From Roseburia rectibacter (GTDB lineage: Bacteria; Bacillota; Clostridia; Lachnospirales; Lachnospiraceae): a stretch of DNA of 64,000 nucleotides. Within the stretch, counting starts at the first letter, position 1. Every line of letters begins with the position of its first letter. The position numbers and the translations under genes are program-made. Positions 9,401 through 17,485 of the stretch are shown here, piece after piece. Location of the stretch: NCBI RefSeq assembly GCF_014287515.2, contig NZ_CP092473.1:726001-790000 (forward strand). Direction: 5' to 3'. Below the pieces are notes generated by a model. It had not been told where the DNA came from. It ran no database searches and was given only the letters and a program-made list of their open reading frames with translations.

Positions 9401-9783
9401 CTTACGGTCATGATGTCGGAGATCTGGTTTTAAAGGAAATGGCAGACATTTTCTCGGGTCTGTGTGAAAAACAGGGATTTGTATGCCGCTACGGCGGGGA
9501 TGAATACATTATCGTATTTTTTACTGCAGACGAAGAAAAACTTACAGAGACAGCAGAGCTGATCTATAAAAAGATCGATCAGGCAGACGGTTTTGAAGGA
9601 GCGATTTCTGAGAAACTGAAAAAACAGATTTCTATCAAAAAAGAGCAGCGTATTTCCTGTTCCATTGGAATCGTGTCGGCGAAAGACGTTCATGACGAGG
9701 AAGAAATCAACCAGATGATCAAGCGGGCGGATGATCTGCTCTATTCGATCAAGACAACAAAAAAGGGAACTTACCGTATATGA
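6472..9783 (+). CDS. Large TPR-like protein with C-terminal GGDEF domain
   Basis: Predicted cytosolic diguanylate cyclase of 1103 residues; GGGAG precedes the ATG. Residues 1-220 resemble a degraded AAA/MalT-type ATPase (PVLLILNRFQ looks like a Walker B strand, but no Walker A is present). About 230-730 is helical, TPR-like, with many Y/A/L repeats. A GAF-like region follows at about 770-900. The GGDEF domain (about 930-1103) has MFIDLDNFKHYNDTYGHDVGD and CRYGGDEY, so the active site looks intact; the RxxD inhibitory site five residues upstream is absent. The stop codon overlaps the cca start by 4 bases, giving an operon with a tRNA-processing gene. The input signal is unknown. Confidence 0.85.
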   Translation: MIEKYYDGAIEQVAAGLGTVEKNHLLVRYSGQFSIEELSYTDQLEKMENIFVQMHEFEPGEITSAYEPYLTMICDGFRRYMTGTFEEFMEECDVYYLHRPVLLGYFNRGYAKREEIILLDEVAYEQERMLAALERMLYAIADRHPVLLILNRFQLASKSTMQLTARILKAENSNIGLVLGVSDIQAMPEFLVPDWEMLYETLDDGSKIYHIGNSGRKKEEIADDGKYADYGSEKVYRKLQNMVEFLDFDQAAYYLEVIERKIKFDNLFVDDPARFRMWLLFAKVSILRKDIPKALEICEDLEKIHLAGREDECAYEQDYLIATAYMYQGKLKEALEMAGETYCIAEKISDDYRKFLSELLKTQIQMSGWYNIFFCAQDVKIEKSLTENLIRYNYRNHLAHVYIYAYDNKPEIVEKANQSEELLIYFSKGIRIAKEIENEHLINTAYQKNIMLSSTNGMYEISLLYSVRTYEALKDKRSIQAGRIYSGIAYNLCAIGENERAMAYYTHAIRLFYYLREPGDIAEVQYNMSLNCIMCGQYEKAEFYLTQCMKAVERLHLNSLRVCNLSKLYGLLALVSVLEGNRFNCERYLNNCRQFLNYVIEKEKMGDGFGTVHDYAKVDDDMFLYTFSRGLLAVYDRDYEKADLDYEKAENYLRCSEGNQFFSYALFRKKRMECFNHLGNKKGEVKQKNILEEYENKHFNTYGKLAEKIMDTLPPLDDEDGKKEISVQELDALLWQESMVLAYKSKKHQLDFILTWQKLIDVTGVSAEEMIDAVMKTFLNHFNVDCAVYARCMERQTQVLYNNTGIELNDGQTGRIIASLKRNPGGYAISKISSNYNEHQDITSLFGEDDVCSLVAVPYFNNSKLENFLIAYVRMKDNWHSSVNRYMLDEDDLNMYQLLFREVKYSLNRLDAYDKIYEMNNKLYLSAVTDQLTGIYNREGFYRRIKALMDEFLGGKRKPELGLMFIDLDNFKHYNDTYGHDVGDLVLKEMADIFSGLCEKQGFVCRYGGDEYIIVFFTADEEKLTETAELIYKKIDQADGFEGAISEKLKKQISIKKEQRISCSIGIVSAKDVHDEEEINQMIKRADDLLYSIKTTKKGTYRI

Positions 9784-11120
9784 AAATCGTTTTGCCGGAA
9801 AAAGTAAAATTTATCATAGAAACATTAGAAGAACATGGCTATGAAGCGTATGCAGTCGGCGGCTGTGTGCGCGACACCATGTTACACCGCACACCGGGGG
9901 ACTGGGATATCACGACACAGGCGAAACCGGAGCAGGTTAAAGAAATATTTGCCGAAAAAAAGATCCATACCATTGATACCGGGATACAGCATGGAACAGT
10001 CACCGTGATGGTGGAACATGAGGGATTTGAAGTGACAACTTACCGGATCGACGGTGAATATGAGGATGCAAGACACCCGAAAAACGTGCAGTTCACGGCG
10101 AGTCTGCTGGAAGATTTAAAACGGCGTGATTTTACAATCAATGCCATGGCATATAATGACAAAAACGGTCTGGTCGATGCATTTGACGGTGTGGGTGATT
10201 TAGAGCGGGGCGTGATACGATGCGTGGGATGTGCCACAGAGCGTTTTTCGGAAGATGCGCTTAGGATGCTTCGTGCCGTGCGTTTTGCTGCACAGCTTGG
10301 ATTTGCGATTGAGGAAGAGACAAAAAAGGCGATGGTAAAACTTGCACCGAATATTGCAAAAGTCAGTGCGGAACGGGTACAGACCGAACTGGTAAAATTA
10401 ATTACTTCTGCGCATCCGGGCGAGATCAAAACAGCATGGGAGACAGGTCTTACAGCAGTATTTCTGCCGGAGTTTGACCGTATGATGGAGACGCCGCAGA
10501 ACACAAAGCATCATTGTTATTCGGTCGGGGAACACACTGTGGCAGCCTTAAATCATATTGTGGGAGATAAGGTGCTGCGCCTTACAATGTTGTTACACGA
10601 TGTGGCAAAACCTGCGTGCAGGACCACGGATGAGTCTGGCAGCGATCATTTTTACGGACATCCGAAGGAAGGCAGTGAGATCGCACGAAAGATCCTGCGC
10701 CGGTTAAAGTTTGACAATGATACGACGGATAAGGTGTGCCGTCTGGTGTGCTGGCATGATGATAATCCGCCTCTTTCAGAGAAAAATATTAGAAGAGCAG
10801 TAAGCAGGATCGGAGTGGAACAGTATCCGGCATTGTTTGCGGTAAAACGTGCAGATATCCTGGCACAGAGCGAATACCAGAGGGGAGAAAAGTTAGCATA
10901 CGTGGATGGATATGAGGCATTATACCGGGATATTTTAGAAAAAAATCAGTGCCTTACGATACGGGACCTGGCAGTCAATGGAAGTGACCTGATCGCTGCC
11001 GGGATGAAACCGGGAAAAGAGATCGGGGAAACATTAAAAGGTCTTTTGGAACTGGTGCTTGATGAACCGGAGCTGAATACAAAAGAAAGACTATTGGAGA
11101 GAATCTGTAGTCATGAATGA
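9780..11120 (+). CDS. cca: CCA tRNA nucleotidyltransferase
   Basis: Adds or repairs the 3' CCA end of tRNA. The N-terminal nucleotidyltransferase domain has VGGCVRDTMLHRTPGDWDI (about 27-45), where the DxD metal-binding pair is GDWDI, followed by the RRDFTINAMAYN segment and the neck. An HD domain (LTMLLHDVAKP, then HFYGHPKEGSE and CWHDDNP) sits at about 255-330, as in the Gram-positive long form of 446 residues. ATGA overlaps tie it to the gene on each side, so the three are probably co-translated. Confidence 0.93.
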   Translation: MKIVLPEKVKFIIETLEEHGYEAYAVGGCVRDTMLHRTPGDWDITTQAKPEQVKEIFAEKKIHTIDTGIQHGTVTVMVEHEGFEVTTYRIDGEYEDARHPKNVQFTASLLEDLKRRDFTINAMAYNDKNGLVDAFDGVGDLERGVIRCVGCATERFSEDALRMLRAVRFAAQLGFAIEEETKKAMVKLAPNIAKVSAERVQTELVKLITSAHPGEIKTAWETGLTAVFLPEFDRMMETPQNTKHHCYSVGEHTVAALNHIVGDKVLRLTMLLHDVAKPACRTTDESGSDHFYGHPKEGSEIARKILRRLKFDNDTTDKVCRLVCWHDDNPPLSEKNIRRAVSRIGVEQYPALFAVKRADILAQSEYQRGEKLAYVDGYEALYRDILEKNQCLTIRDLAVNGSDLIAAGMKPGKEIGETLKGLLELVLDEPELNTKERLLERICSHE

Positions 11121-12166
11121 ACAAACCCTCTCATATGATGAAGAGACACGGTGGTAAGACCGTAATCAATCATATGGGGGGCGTTTTTTTGTATAATCGA
11201 CCGGAACAGGTATTAGAACAATACGAACTGGAAGTAAAATCCATCTCAAGAGGACGGGACAGCTATCAGTGTGATACCGAACAGGGACCAAAAATATTGC
11301 GTGAATACAGAGGTTCGAAAGAACGGGCAGAGTTTTTAGCAGATATGCTGGATCATCTTGATAGACAGGGAAGAACTGTGGAAACGATAATGCGCACAAA
11401 AGAGGGCGAGCCGTTTTCTGTGAATGAGGAGGAAACAAAATACATATTATATCAGGCGTATCCGGGTGCAGAATGTGATACGAAAAACAGGTCAGATATG
11501 TTTAGCGCAGTAAAAGAACTTGCGCTGCTGCATCAGTCTGCACAGAATTATGAGGGCAGTGTACCGGAGTTTTTACGATCGGGACAGAACAGTCTGTTAA
11601 TGCTTTATGAAAAAAGAAACCGTGAGTTAAACAAAGTAAAGAATTATATCCGTGCAAAAAAGAAAAAAAATGATTTTGAGATGATGTTTGCGGTCTGGTA
11701 TCCGGAATATGTGAAAAAAGCGAAAGAGACAACGGATATTTTAAAGGATCTTGGACGGCAGGAGAAACTGATCGGATTCTGTCATGGTGACTATAACCAG
11801 CACAATGTTATTTTCTCACAGGATGGAATTGCAGTCGTTCATTTTGAAAATTTCCTGTATCAGGAGAGAGTCGGGGATCTTGCAAACTTTATCCGGAAAA
11901 TGATGGAAAAGAATAACTGGAATGCAGGACTTGGCATGGATCTGATACGTAATTATGACCGGGTAAAAAAGCTGTCGCCGGAAGAACTGAAATATCTGTA
12001 TGTTTATCTTGCATATCCGGAAAAATTCTGGAAGATCGCAAACCGTTATTATAATTCACATAAAGCATGGCTGTCAGGGAGAAATATAGAAAAATTAGAG
12101 AAAGTTATTGCGCAGGAAGATGCAAGGGAACAGTTTTTACAGATGCTCTTCCACTTTACCGTGTAG
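11117..12166 (+). CDS. CotS-like spore coat protein kinase
   Basis: A 349-residue protein of the CotS/aminoglycoside-phosphotransferase-like family, found in spore coats or spore maturation. Key signs are FCHGDYNQHNVIFSQDG (catalytic loop HGDYxxxN, about 219-235) and a following VVHFENFLYQERVGDLANFI, where the usual Asp of the metal site is replaced within HFENF. The start at 11117 overlaps cca; internal ATGs at 11135 and 11138 are alternatives, and no strong ribosome site decides. The next gene begins 51 bases later behind its own likely promoter. Confidence 0.8.
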   Translation: MNKPSHMMKRHGGKTVINHMGGVFLYNRPEQVLEQYELEVKSISRGRDSYQCDTEQGPKILREYRGSKERAEFLADMLDHLDRQGRTVETIMRTKEGEPFSVNEEETKYILYQAYPGAECDTKNRSDMFSAVKELALLHQSAQNYEGSVPEFLRSGQNSLLMLYEKRNRELNKVKNYIRAKKKKNDFEMMFAVWYPEYVKKAKETTDILKDLGRQEKLIGFCHGDYNQHNVIFSQDGIAVVHFENFLYQERVGDLANFIRKMMEKNNWNAGLGMDLIRNYDRVKKLSPEELKYLYVYLAYPEKFWKIANRYYNSHKAWLSGRNIEKLEKVIAQEDAREQFLQMLFHFTV

Positions 12167-12183
12167 ATAGTTTGCGGTATAAT
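12155..12183 (+). promoter_or_regulatory. Promoter candidate for the lipoprotein/PEGA genes
   Basis: TTTACC (12155-12160), 17 bp, TATAAT (12178-12183). The -35 is inside the end of the cotS-like gene and is weak; the -10 is perfect. Confidence 0.45.
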
Positions 12184-12217
12184 TATTTGCACAATATTTT
12201 AGAAAGCAGGAGAGCAC

Positions 12218-12814
12218 ATGAAGATAAAATACAGGATTATTTTGCTGCTTGCAGCAATGATCATGCTGTTTAGTGCATGCGGAAAGAAGAATACGGTTGT
12301 GACCGGGCGTTATTATTACCCGGATCAGGAGAAAGATGCCAAAACGGAGGATGTTTCGGATGATGCAAATGAGTCGGTGGAGGCAACCGGGGAAGATGTG
12401 GTCGGAACAGACCAGTTCCTGATCAGATCGAATGATATGCAGGCAGAATGTCTGACATTAGAGCAGATCGCATCCGGTAAAGAATATGTGTATTATTACA
12501 CAATCGCAACCAGATTTCTCGATAAATATGGAAACCGCACAGCGGTGTCTTATTTTGAACCCGGCAGAGTGATCACGGTGGGAGAAAAAGATGATCAGGG
12601 AAAGATCACGCAGGTGCAGATTTCCGATGCTGTCTGGGAATATCCGGATGTATCACGTTATTCGGTGGATATGGATCGGAGGATTTTTAAGATCGGAGAT
12701 GAACGGTATTCCTATGATGCAGATCTTTATATCTGTGAAGATGATGTGAGAAAGCAGTTATCAGATCTGTCCGATTTAGATACACTGCGGGTGACCGGTA
12801 TAGGAAAAAAATGA
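12218..12814 (+). CDS. Lipoprotein, possible N-terminal part of a PEGA-domain protein
   Basis: Residues 1-20 form a lipoprotein signal with lipobox FSAC, so the protein is exported and lipid-anchored. GGAG lies upstream of the ATG. The rest (198 residues in total) has an acidic linker (about 30-55) and a beta-rich domain with no family I can name. The gene ends at a run of seven A directly before TGA, and the next frame begins with an overlapping ATG. In related Clostridia proteins, as I recall them, this domain continues directly into a PEGA-type region, which suggests the pair is one gene joined by a -1 shift or one broken by a frameshift. Confidence 0.75.
   Translation: MKIKYRIILLLAAMIMLFSACGKKNTVVTGRYYYPDQEKDAKTEDVSDDANESVEATGEDVVGTDQFLIRSNDMQAECLTLEQIASGKEYVYYYTIATRFLDKYGNRTAVSYFEPGRVITVGEKDDQGKITQVQISDAVWEYPDVSRYSVDMDRRIFKIGDERYSYDADLYICEDDVRKQLSDLSDLDTLRVTGIGKK
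12803..12814 (+). promoter_or_regulatory. Slippery A7 site at the lipoprotein/PEGA junction
   Basis: The zero frame reads GGA AAA AAA TGA. The seven A at 12805-12811 fit the canonical X XXY YYZ pattern, and a -1 slip passes from the upstream frame into the downstream one, whose ATG shares the last A. AGGA immediately before the A-run could act as a stimulatory or re-initiation ribosome site. Confidence 0.5.
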
Positions 12815-13608
12815 TCTCCATTGTTGTCACAACCGGACATGGGGAACTTGCGCTGACGAATACAGAACTTTTTGAGGGAAGTTTTATCCAGATCGGAAGC
12901 AAAATATTTGCGGAAGTGACCAAAGATATGACGATGGAACTGCCGGCAGGAACTTATACTGTGACTGTGGCAAATAACGGATATGGCGGAAGTACAGATC
13001 TTACGATCGAGAGCGGACAGAAAGAGACACTTGATCTTAACACTTTAAAGGGTGAGGGACCAAAGTTTGGAAATATTTTATTTGCTGTGGATGTGGAGGA
13101 TGCGATCATTCAGATTGATGGAAAAGTGATCGACACCGAGGAGGCAGTTCCGATCCAGTATGGAGTGCACAGTCTTGCTGTTACAGCTCCCGGATATGAT
13201 ACTTACAATAAGAAGCTGTTTGTTAATTCAAAAGAGGCAACGATCGTGATCGGAATGTCCGGTGATGGAAGTGGAACAGAAAGCACTGCGGAAGAGACAG
13301 AAACAGAAAAAACAGCGGATTCCGTGACGAACGAAACAGATACTACGACAGATGGAGCGGCAGGGAGCCTTGCGGGAAGTCTTGCAGGAAGCCATACAGC
13401 TGGGGAAAGCAGCGGAACAACTGCCGGAACTTCTGTGGGAAGCAGCACTGGAACCTCGACGGGGGATTCACTGGAAAACAGCAGCGGAATTTTGACGGAT
13501 GGGACTTCGGGAACCGGCACCGGGGATGGCACATCAACGGGCAGCAGTACGGATTATCTCTCTACTCTGTCAGAACTTTTGTCAACGTTATCCGGAAACA
13601 GTAATTAA
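12811..13608 (+). CDS. PEGA-domain protein with Ser/Thr/Gly-rich tail
   Basis: The frame of 265 residues starts at an ATG overlapping the previous stop. It has two beta-rich modules: about 3-85, then a PEGA-like module at about 90-150 (AIIQIDGKVID, PIQYGVHSLAVTAPGYDTY), followed by a low-complexity tail of Ser, Thr and Gly from about 152 to 245. PEGA modules normally lie outside the membrane, yet this frame has no signal peptide of its own. Export would require fusion to the lipoprotein upstream. If translated alone it would stay in the cytosol. Confidence 0.75.
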   Translation: MISIVVTTGHGELALTNTELFEGSFIQIGSKIFAEVTKDMTMELPAGTYTVTVANNGYGGSTDLTIESGQKETLDLNTLKGEGPKFGNILFAVDVEDAIIQIDGKVIDTEEAVPIQYGVHSLAVTAPGYDTYNKKLFVNSKEATIVIGMSGDGSGTESTAEETETEKTADSVTNETDTTTDGAAGSLAGSLAGSHTAGESSGTTAGTSVGSSTGTSTGDSLENSSGILTDGTSGTGTGDGTSTGSSTDYLSTLSELLSTLSGNSN

Positions 13609-13646
13609 AAAGGACAGAATTGTACAAATTTAGCATGGAATAGTAC

Positions 13647-13675
13647 TTGAAAAACAAGTTTGTTATCGCTAATAT
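13647..13675 (+). promoter_or_regulatory. SigmaA-type promoter of the phosphohexomutase gene
   Basis: TTGAAA (13647-13652), 17-bp spacer, TAATAT (13670-13675), 35 bp before the start codon. Confidence 0.75.
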
Positions 13676-13709
13676 AAAGACAGAATCATAAGTATGGGAG
13701 GAAAGAAAA

Positions 13710-15446
13710 ATGGGATACAAAGAAAATTATGAGAGCTGGCTGAATAATCCTTACTTTGATGAGGATACCAGAAATGAACTGAAAAATATTGCGGGAAACG
13801 AAAAAGAGATCGAAGACCGTTTTTATATGGATCTGGAATTCGGTACGGCAGGACTCCGTGGTGTGATCGGAGCCGGAACCAACCGTATGAATATTTACAC
13901 CGTACGCAAGGCTACACAGGGACTTGCAAATTATATCAGCAAGGTAAACGGGCAGAAGCGCGGAGTTGCGATCGCCTATGATTCCCGCCACATGTCACCG
14001 GAATTTGCAGATGAAGCAGCACTCTGCCTGGCAGCAAACGGAATCAAAGCATATGTATTTGAATCTTTAAGACCAACCCCGGAACTTTCCTATGCAGTAC
14101 GTAAATTAGGCTGTATTGCCGGAATCAATGTGACAGCAAGCCACAATCCACCGGAGTACAATGGATATAAAGTATACTGGGAGGATGGTGCACAGATCAC
14201 ACCTCCGCATGATACCGGAATCATGGATGAAGTAAAAAAAGTAACCGATTATGCAACAGTAAAGACCATGCCGCTTGATGAGGCAAAAGCAGCAGGACTT
14301 TATCAGGTGATCGGAGCAGATATCGACGATCCTTACATTGCTGAATTAAAGAAACTGGTTCTGCATCAGGACTGCATTGATAAAGTGGGCGGAGAGTTAA
14401 AGATCGTTTATACACCATTACATGGAACAGGAAATATTCCGGTACGCCGTGTATTAAAAGAGCTTGGCTTCAAAAATGTATATGTTGTTCCGGAGCAGGA
14501 GCTGCCGGATGGTGATTTTCCGACGGTAAGTTATCCGAACCCGGAAGCAGCAGAAGCATTTGAACTTGGACTTGCCCTTGGCAAAAAAGTAGATGCAGAC
14601 TTAATTCTTGCGACAGATCCGGATGCAGACCGTCTCGGTGTGTATGTAAAGGACAGCAAAACAGGAGAATATCACAGCTTAACCGGTAATATGTCAGGAT
14701 GCCTGATCGGTGATTATGTGATCGGACAGCGCAAAGAGCGTGACGGAAGCCTTCCGGCTGACGGTGCATTTATCCGTTCTATCGTTTCTACGAATATGGC
14801 AGATGCGATCGCTGACTATTATGGAATCGAGCTGGTAGAAGTGCTGACCGGATTTAAATTTATCGGTCAGAAGATCTTGGAATTTGAGAAAACAGGAAAA
14901 GGAACCTATCTGTTTGGTATGGAAGAAAGCTATGGCTGTCTGACAGGAACCTATGCGAGAGATAAAGATGCGATCGTAGCATCCATGACACTCTGTGAAG
15001 CAGCCGCTTACTATAAGACAAAGAACATGACATTGTGGGATGCAATGCTTGCAATGTATGAGAGATACGGCTATTACAAAGATGATGTGACATCCATCAC
15101 CTTAAAAGGTATCGAGGGTCTTGCAAAGATTCAGGAGATCATGAATACACTGCGTGATCAGGCACCACAGGAGATCGGTGATTATAAAGTGACTGCAATC
15201 CGCGACTATAAGAAAGACACTGTTACAGATCTTGCAACCGGTAAGGTTACACCGACAGGACTTCCATCTTCTAACGTTCTTTACTACGAGATGACAGATG
15301 GTGCGTGGGTATGTGTAAGACCATCCGGTACAGAGCCGAAAGTAAAATTTTATCTGGGTGTAAAGGGAACTTCCCTTGCAGATGCTGACAAAAAATCATC
15401 CGATTTATCAAAAGCAGTACATGCGATGATCGATAAAATGCTTTAA
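13710..15446 (+). CDS. Phosphoglucomutase/phosphomannomutase
   Basis: Interconverts hexose 1- and 6-phosphates. The 578 residues match the long alpha-D-phosphohexomutase type of Firmicutes. The catalytic serine loop is TASHNPPEYNGYK (about 142-154), the metal loop is ATDPDADRLGVY (about 298-309), the sugar loop contains GMEESYG (about 406-412), and the phosphate loop RPSGTEPKVKFY is near the C-terminus. GGAGG precedes the ATG and a clear promoter lies just upstream, so it is likely transcribed alone. Glucose versus mannose preference cannot be decided from sequence. Confidence 0.94.
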   Translation: MGYKENYESWLNNPYFDEDTRNELKNIAGNEKEIEDRFYMDLEFGTAGLRGVIGAGTNRMNIYTVRKATQGLANYISKVNGQKRGVAIAYDSRHMSPEFADEAALCLAANGIKAYVFESLRPTPELSYAVRKLGCIAGINVTASHNPPEYNGYKVYWEDGAQITPPHDTGIMDEVKKVTDYATVKTMPLDEAKAAGLYQVIGADIDDPYIAELKKLVLHQDCIDKVGGELKIVYTPLHGTGNIPVRRVLKELGFKNVYVVPEQELPDGDFPTVSYPNPEAAEAFELGLALGKKVDADLILATDPDADRLGVYVKDSKTGEYHSLTGNMSGCLIGDYVIGQRKERDGSLPADGAFIRSIVSTNMADAIADYYGIELVEVLTGFKFIGQKILEFEKTGKGTYLFGMEESYGCLTGTYARDKDAIVASMTLCEAAAYYKTKNMTLWDAMLAMYERYGYYKDDVTSITLKGIEGLAKIQEIMNTLRDQAPQEIGDYKVTAIRDYKKDTVTDLATGKVTPTGLPSSNVLYYEMTDGAWVCVRPSGTEPKVKFYLGVKGTSLADADKKSSDLSKAVHAMIDKML

Positions 15447-15501
15447 TCATAATCCTGAACGGAAAATGTATGTAAAAATGCCCATATTTAGGGGATTTTC
15501 C

Positions 15502-15530
15502 TTGACAACAGAAGTAAAAACAAGTATAAA
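15502..15530 (+). promoter_or_regulatory. Consensus sigmaA promoter of hup
   Basis: TTGACA (15502-15507), 17-bp spacer, TATAAA (15525-15530). A leader of about 100 bases follows, with a small palindrome ACGGATATCCGT near 15554. Confidence 0.85.
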
Positions 15531-15634
15531 TAATGAAGTAGGTATTACAGTGTACGGATATCCGTCAGGGATTGGTGCATCAGAAGACCGCAAAATTAAA
15601 TTTACTGTGAAAATCCAGAGGAGGAATTTTTAAC

Positions 15635-15910
15635 ATGAACAAAGCAGAATTAGTTGCAGCAATGGCTGAGAAAACTGAATTAAGCAAAAAAGACGCAGAA
15701 GCAGCATTAAAAGCTTTCACAGACGTTGTAGCTGAAGAATTAAAAAAAGGTGAGAAGATCCAGTTAGTTGGATTCGGAACATTTGAAGTATCTGAGAGAG
15801 CAGAGAGAACAGGAAGAAACCCACAGAGCGGTAAAGAGATGGTTATTCCGGCTTCTAAAGCTCCAAAATTCAAAGCTGGTAAGGCTTTAAAAGATATGGT
15901 TAACGCATAA
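15635..15910 (+). CDS. hup: HU-family DNA-binding protein
   Basis: Histone-like nucleoid protein that binds and bends DNA as a dimer. The 91 residues are the normal HU length, with the N-terminal helices [20 protein letters not shown] and the signature [21 protein letters not shown] leading to the DNA-binding arm. AGAGGAGG sits upstream of the ATG. A consensus promoter and a strong terminator frame it, consistent with high independent expression. It heads the conserved Clostridia order hup-rqcP-yabP-yabQ-divIC. Confidence 0.97.
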   Translation: MNKAELVAAMAEKTELSKKDAEAALKAFTDVVAEELKKGEKIQLVGFGTFEVSERAERTGRNPQSGKEMVIPASKAPKFKAGKALKDMVNA

Positions 15911-15930
15911 TCATAACAGAAAAGATTCTA

Positions 15931-15961
15931 AGCGGGTTCCGGTTGCGGAATCCGCTTTTTA
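15931..15961 (+). terminator. Intrinsic terminator after hup
   Basis: AGCGGGTTCCG pairs with CGGAATCCGCT across a GTTG loop, with one G-U pair, followed by TTTTT. Confidence 0.9.
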
Positions 15962-15962
15962 A

Positions 15963-16047
15963 TGTAATAGGAAATTCCCTATTACACAAAAGGCCCTCCG
16001 GGCGGGATGCGCATCTCGCGGAGAAGAAGTTAGCTGTAAACAGCACC
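15963..16047. repeat. Dispersed structured repeat, copy 1
   Basis: A palindrome TGTAATAGG / CCTATTACA (15963-15986) is followed by a 55-bp block at 15993-16047 that begins GCCCTCCGGGCGGGATG and ends GCTGTAAACAGCACC. The 55-bp block recurs at 38456-38510 with three differences. The tail up to 16082 differs between copies; here it has a hairpin AAAGAG / CTCTTT. No protein is encoded. Confidence 0.8.
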
Positions 16048-16352
16048 ACTCGAGCGCGAAAGAGTCGCAAGCGGCTCTTTGTTCATTGCATTTTATGAAT
16101 AAGAGGAGGATTATATAATGAGACTTGATAAATTTTTAAAGGTATCCCGTCTGATCAAACGCCGTACGGTGGCAAATGAAGCGTGCGATGCAGGAAGGGT
16201 ATCGGTAAATGGAAAACCGGCAAAGGCATCGGTTAATGTCAAAGTCGGAGATATCATTGAGATCGCATTTGGAACGTGGATAGGTTACAATTAACTGGAC
16301 AGATTTTTTAAGGTCATATAATCTATAATAAATACACGAAGGAGCACTCTTT

Positions 16353-16649
16353 ATGACCGAACAAAAACAACGACGAAAACCTCGCAAATATACAGATGAA
16401 TTTAAACAGCAACTGGTGGAACTATATCGTTCCGGCAAACGCAGATGTGATATCTGCCGTGAATATGACATTGCTACTTCCCTGTTTGACAAGTGGGTAA
16501 AGCAGGCATCCAATTCCGGTTCTTTCCATGAAAAAGATAACCGGACTCCGGAGCAGGAAGAACTGATCCGGCTTCGGAAAGAAAACCAGCAGTTAAGAAT
16601 GGAAAATGATATTTTAAAACAAGCGGCGCTGATCTTAGGACGAAAGTAA
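16353..16649 (+). CDS. IS3-family transposase OrfA
   Basis: The 98-residue DNA-binding subunit binds the IS ends. It has a helix-turn-helix (RKYTDEFKQQLVELYRSGKR through ICREYDIATSLFDKWVKQ, about 12-55) and a leucine-zipper-like coiled coil (LIRLRKENQQLRMENDILKQ, about 71-91). GGAG lies upstream. The end GGA CGA AAG TAA offers an A-AAG slip site; a -1 shift there would run into the orfB frame and give an OrfAB fusion, as in other family members. Confidence 0.93.
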   Translation: MTEQKQRRKPRKYTDEFKQQLVELYRSGKRRCDICREYDIATSLFDKWVKQASNSGSFHEKDNRTPEQEELIRLRKENQQLRMENDILKQAALILGRK

Positions 16650-16651
16650 AT

Positions 16652-17485
16652 GTGATTAAAGCAAATGCCCACAAATACTCTGTATCAGCAATGTGTCGCG
16701 TCCTACAGGTAAACAGAAGCACCTATTATTATGAAGCAGCAGCAAAAAAAGATGAATCAGAACTCACTGCAGACATTCAGGAAATTTTTAGAAAAAGCCG
16801 GAACCATTATGGTACACGAAAGATCAAGAAAGAACTGGCTGATTGCGGGAAACAGGTATCAAGACGCAGGATTGGACGGATTATGAAACAGGAAGGTCTG
16901 GTATCAAGCTATACTACAGCACAGTTTAAACCGCAAAAAGACAGATGTAATGAATCAAAAGTAGAGAATGTGTTGAACCGACAATTTCAAAACCAGCCAT
17001 ACCGCAATGTAGTGGTAAGTGATTTGACCTACGTAAGGGTAGGAAACCGCTGGAATTATATTTGTGTACTGATTGATCTTTTTAACAGGGAGATTATTGG
17101 ATACAGTGCAGGAGAACATAAAACAGCAGAACTTGTAAAACAGGCATTTATGAAAGTAGACGGAAATCTGTCGGAAATCCATATTTTCCACACAGACCGT
17201 GGAAATGAATTTAAAAACGAGACAATTGAAGAACTGTTAGAAACGTTCCATATGGAACGCTCCCTGAGCCATAAGGGATGTCCTTATGACAATGCAGTGG
17301 CAGAAGCTACGTTCAAGATTATAAAAACAGAATTTGTATGGAATGAAACATTCCATACGCAGGAAGAACTGAAGATAAAACTATGGGATTATGTAAACTG
17401 GTATAATCATCACCGCATACATTCTTCCTTAGGGTATCAAACGCCTGTACAATATCGGAAAAATAACCTAAAAAAATTTGTCTGA
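16652..17485 (+). CDS. IS3-family transposase OrfB (DDE integrase core)
   Basis: The catalytic subunit, 277 residues from the GTG at 16652, has an HTH_21-like start and an rve integrase core. DDE residues are visible in VVSDLTYVRV (first D), FHTDRGNEFKN (second D) and NAVAEATFKIIKTE (E). The C-terminal YNHHRIHSSLGYQTPVQYR is typical of the family. It is probably made both alone and as an OrfAB fusion by -1 frameshifting. Confidence 0.95.
   Translation: MIKANAHKYSVSAMCRVLQVNRSTYYYEAAAKKDESELTADIQEIFRKSRNHYGTRKIKKELADCGKQVSRRRIGRIMKQEGLVSSYTTAQFKPQKDRCNESKVENVLNRQFQNQPYRNVVVSDLTYVRVGNRWNYICVLIDLFNREIIGYSAGEHKTAELVKQAFMKVDGNLSEIHIFHTDRGNEFKNETIEELLETFHMERSLSHKGCPYDNAVAEATFKIIKTEFVWNETFHTQEELKIKLWDYVNWYNHHRIHSSLGYQTPVQYRKNNLKKFV

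Noticed and set aside
15540-15634. Riboswitch in the hup leader
   Set aside because: Only a small palindrome is seen; no known aptamer features recognised.
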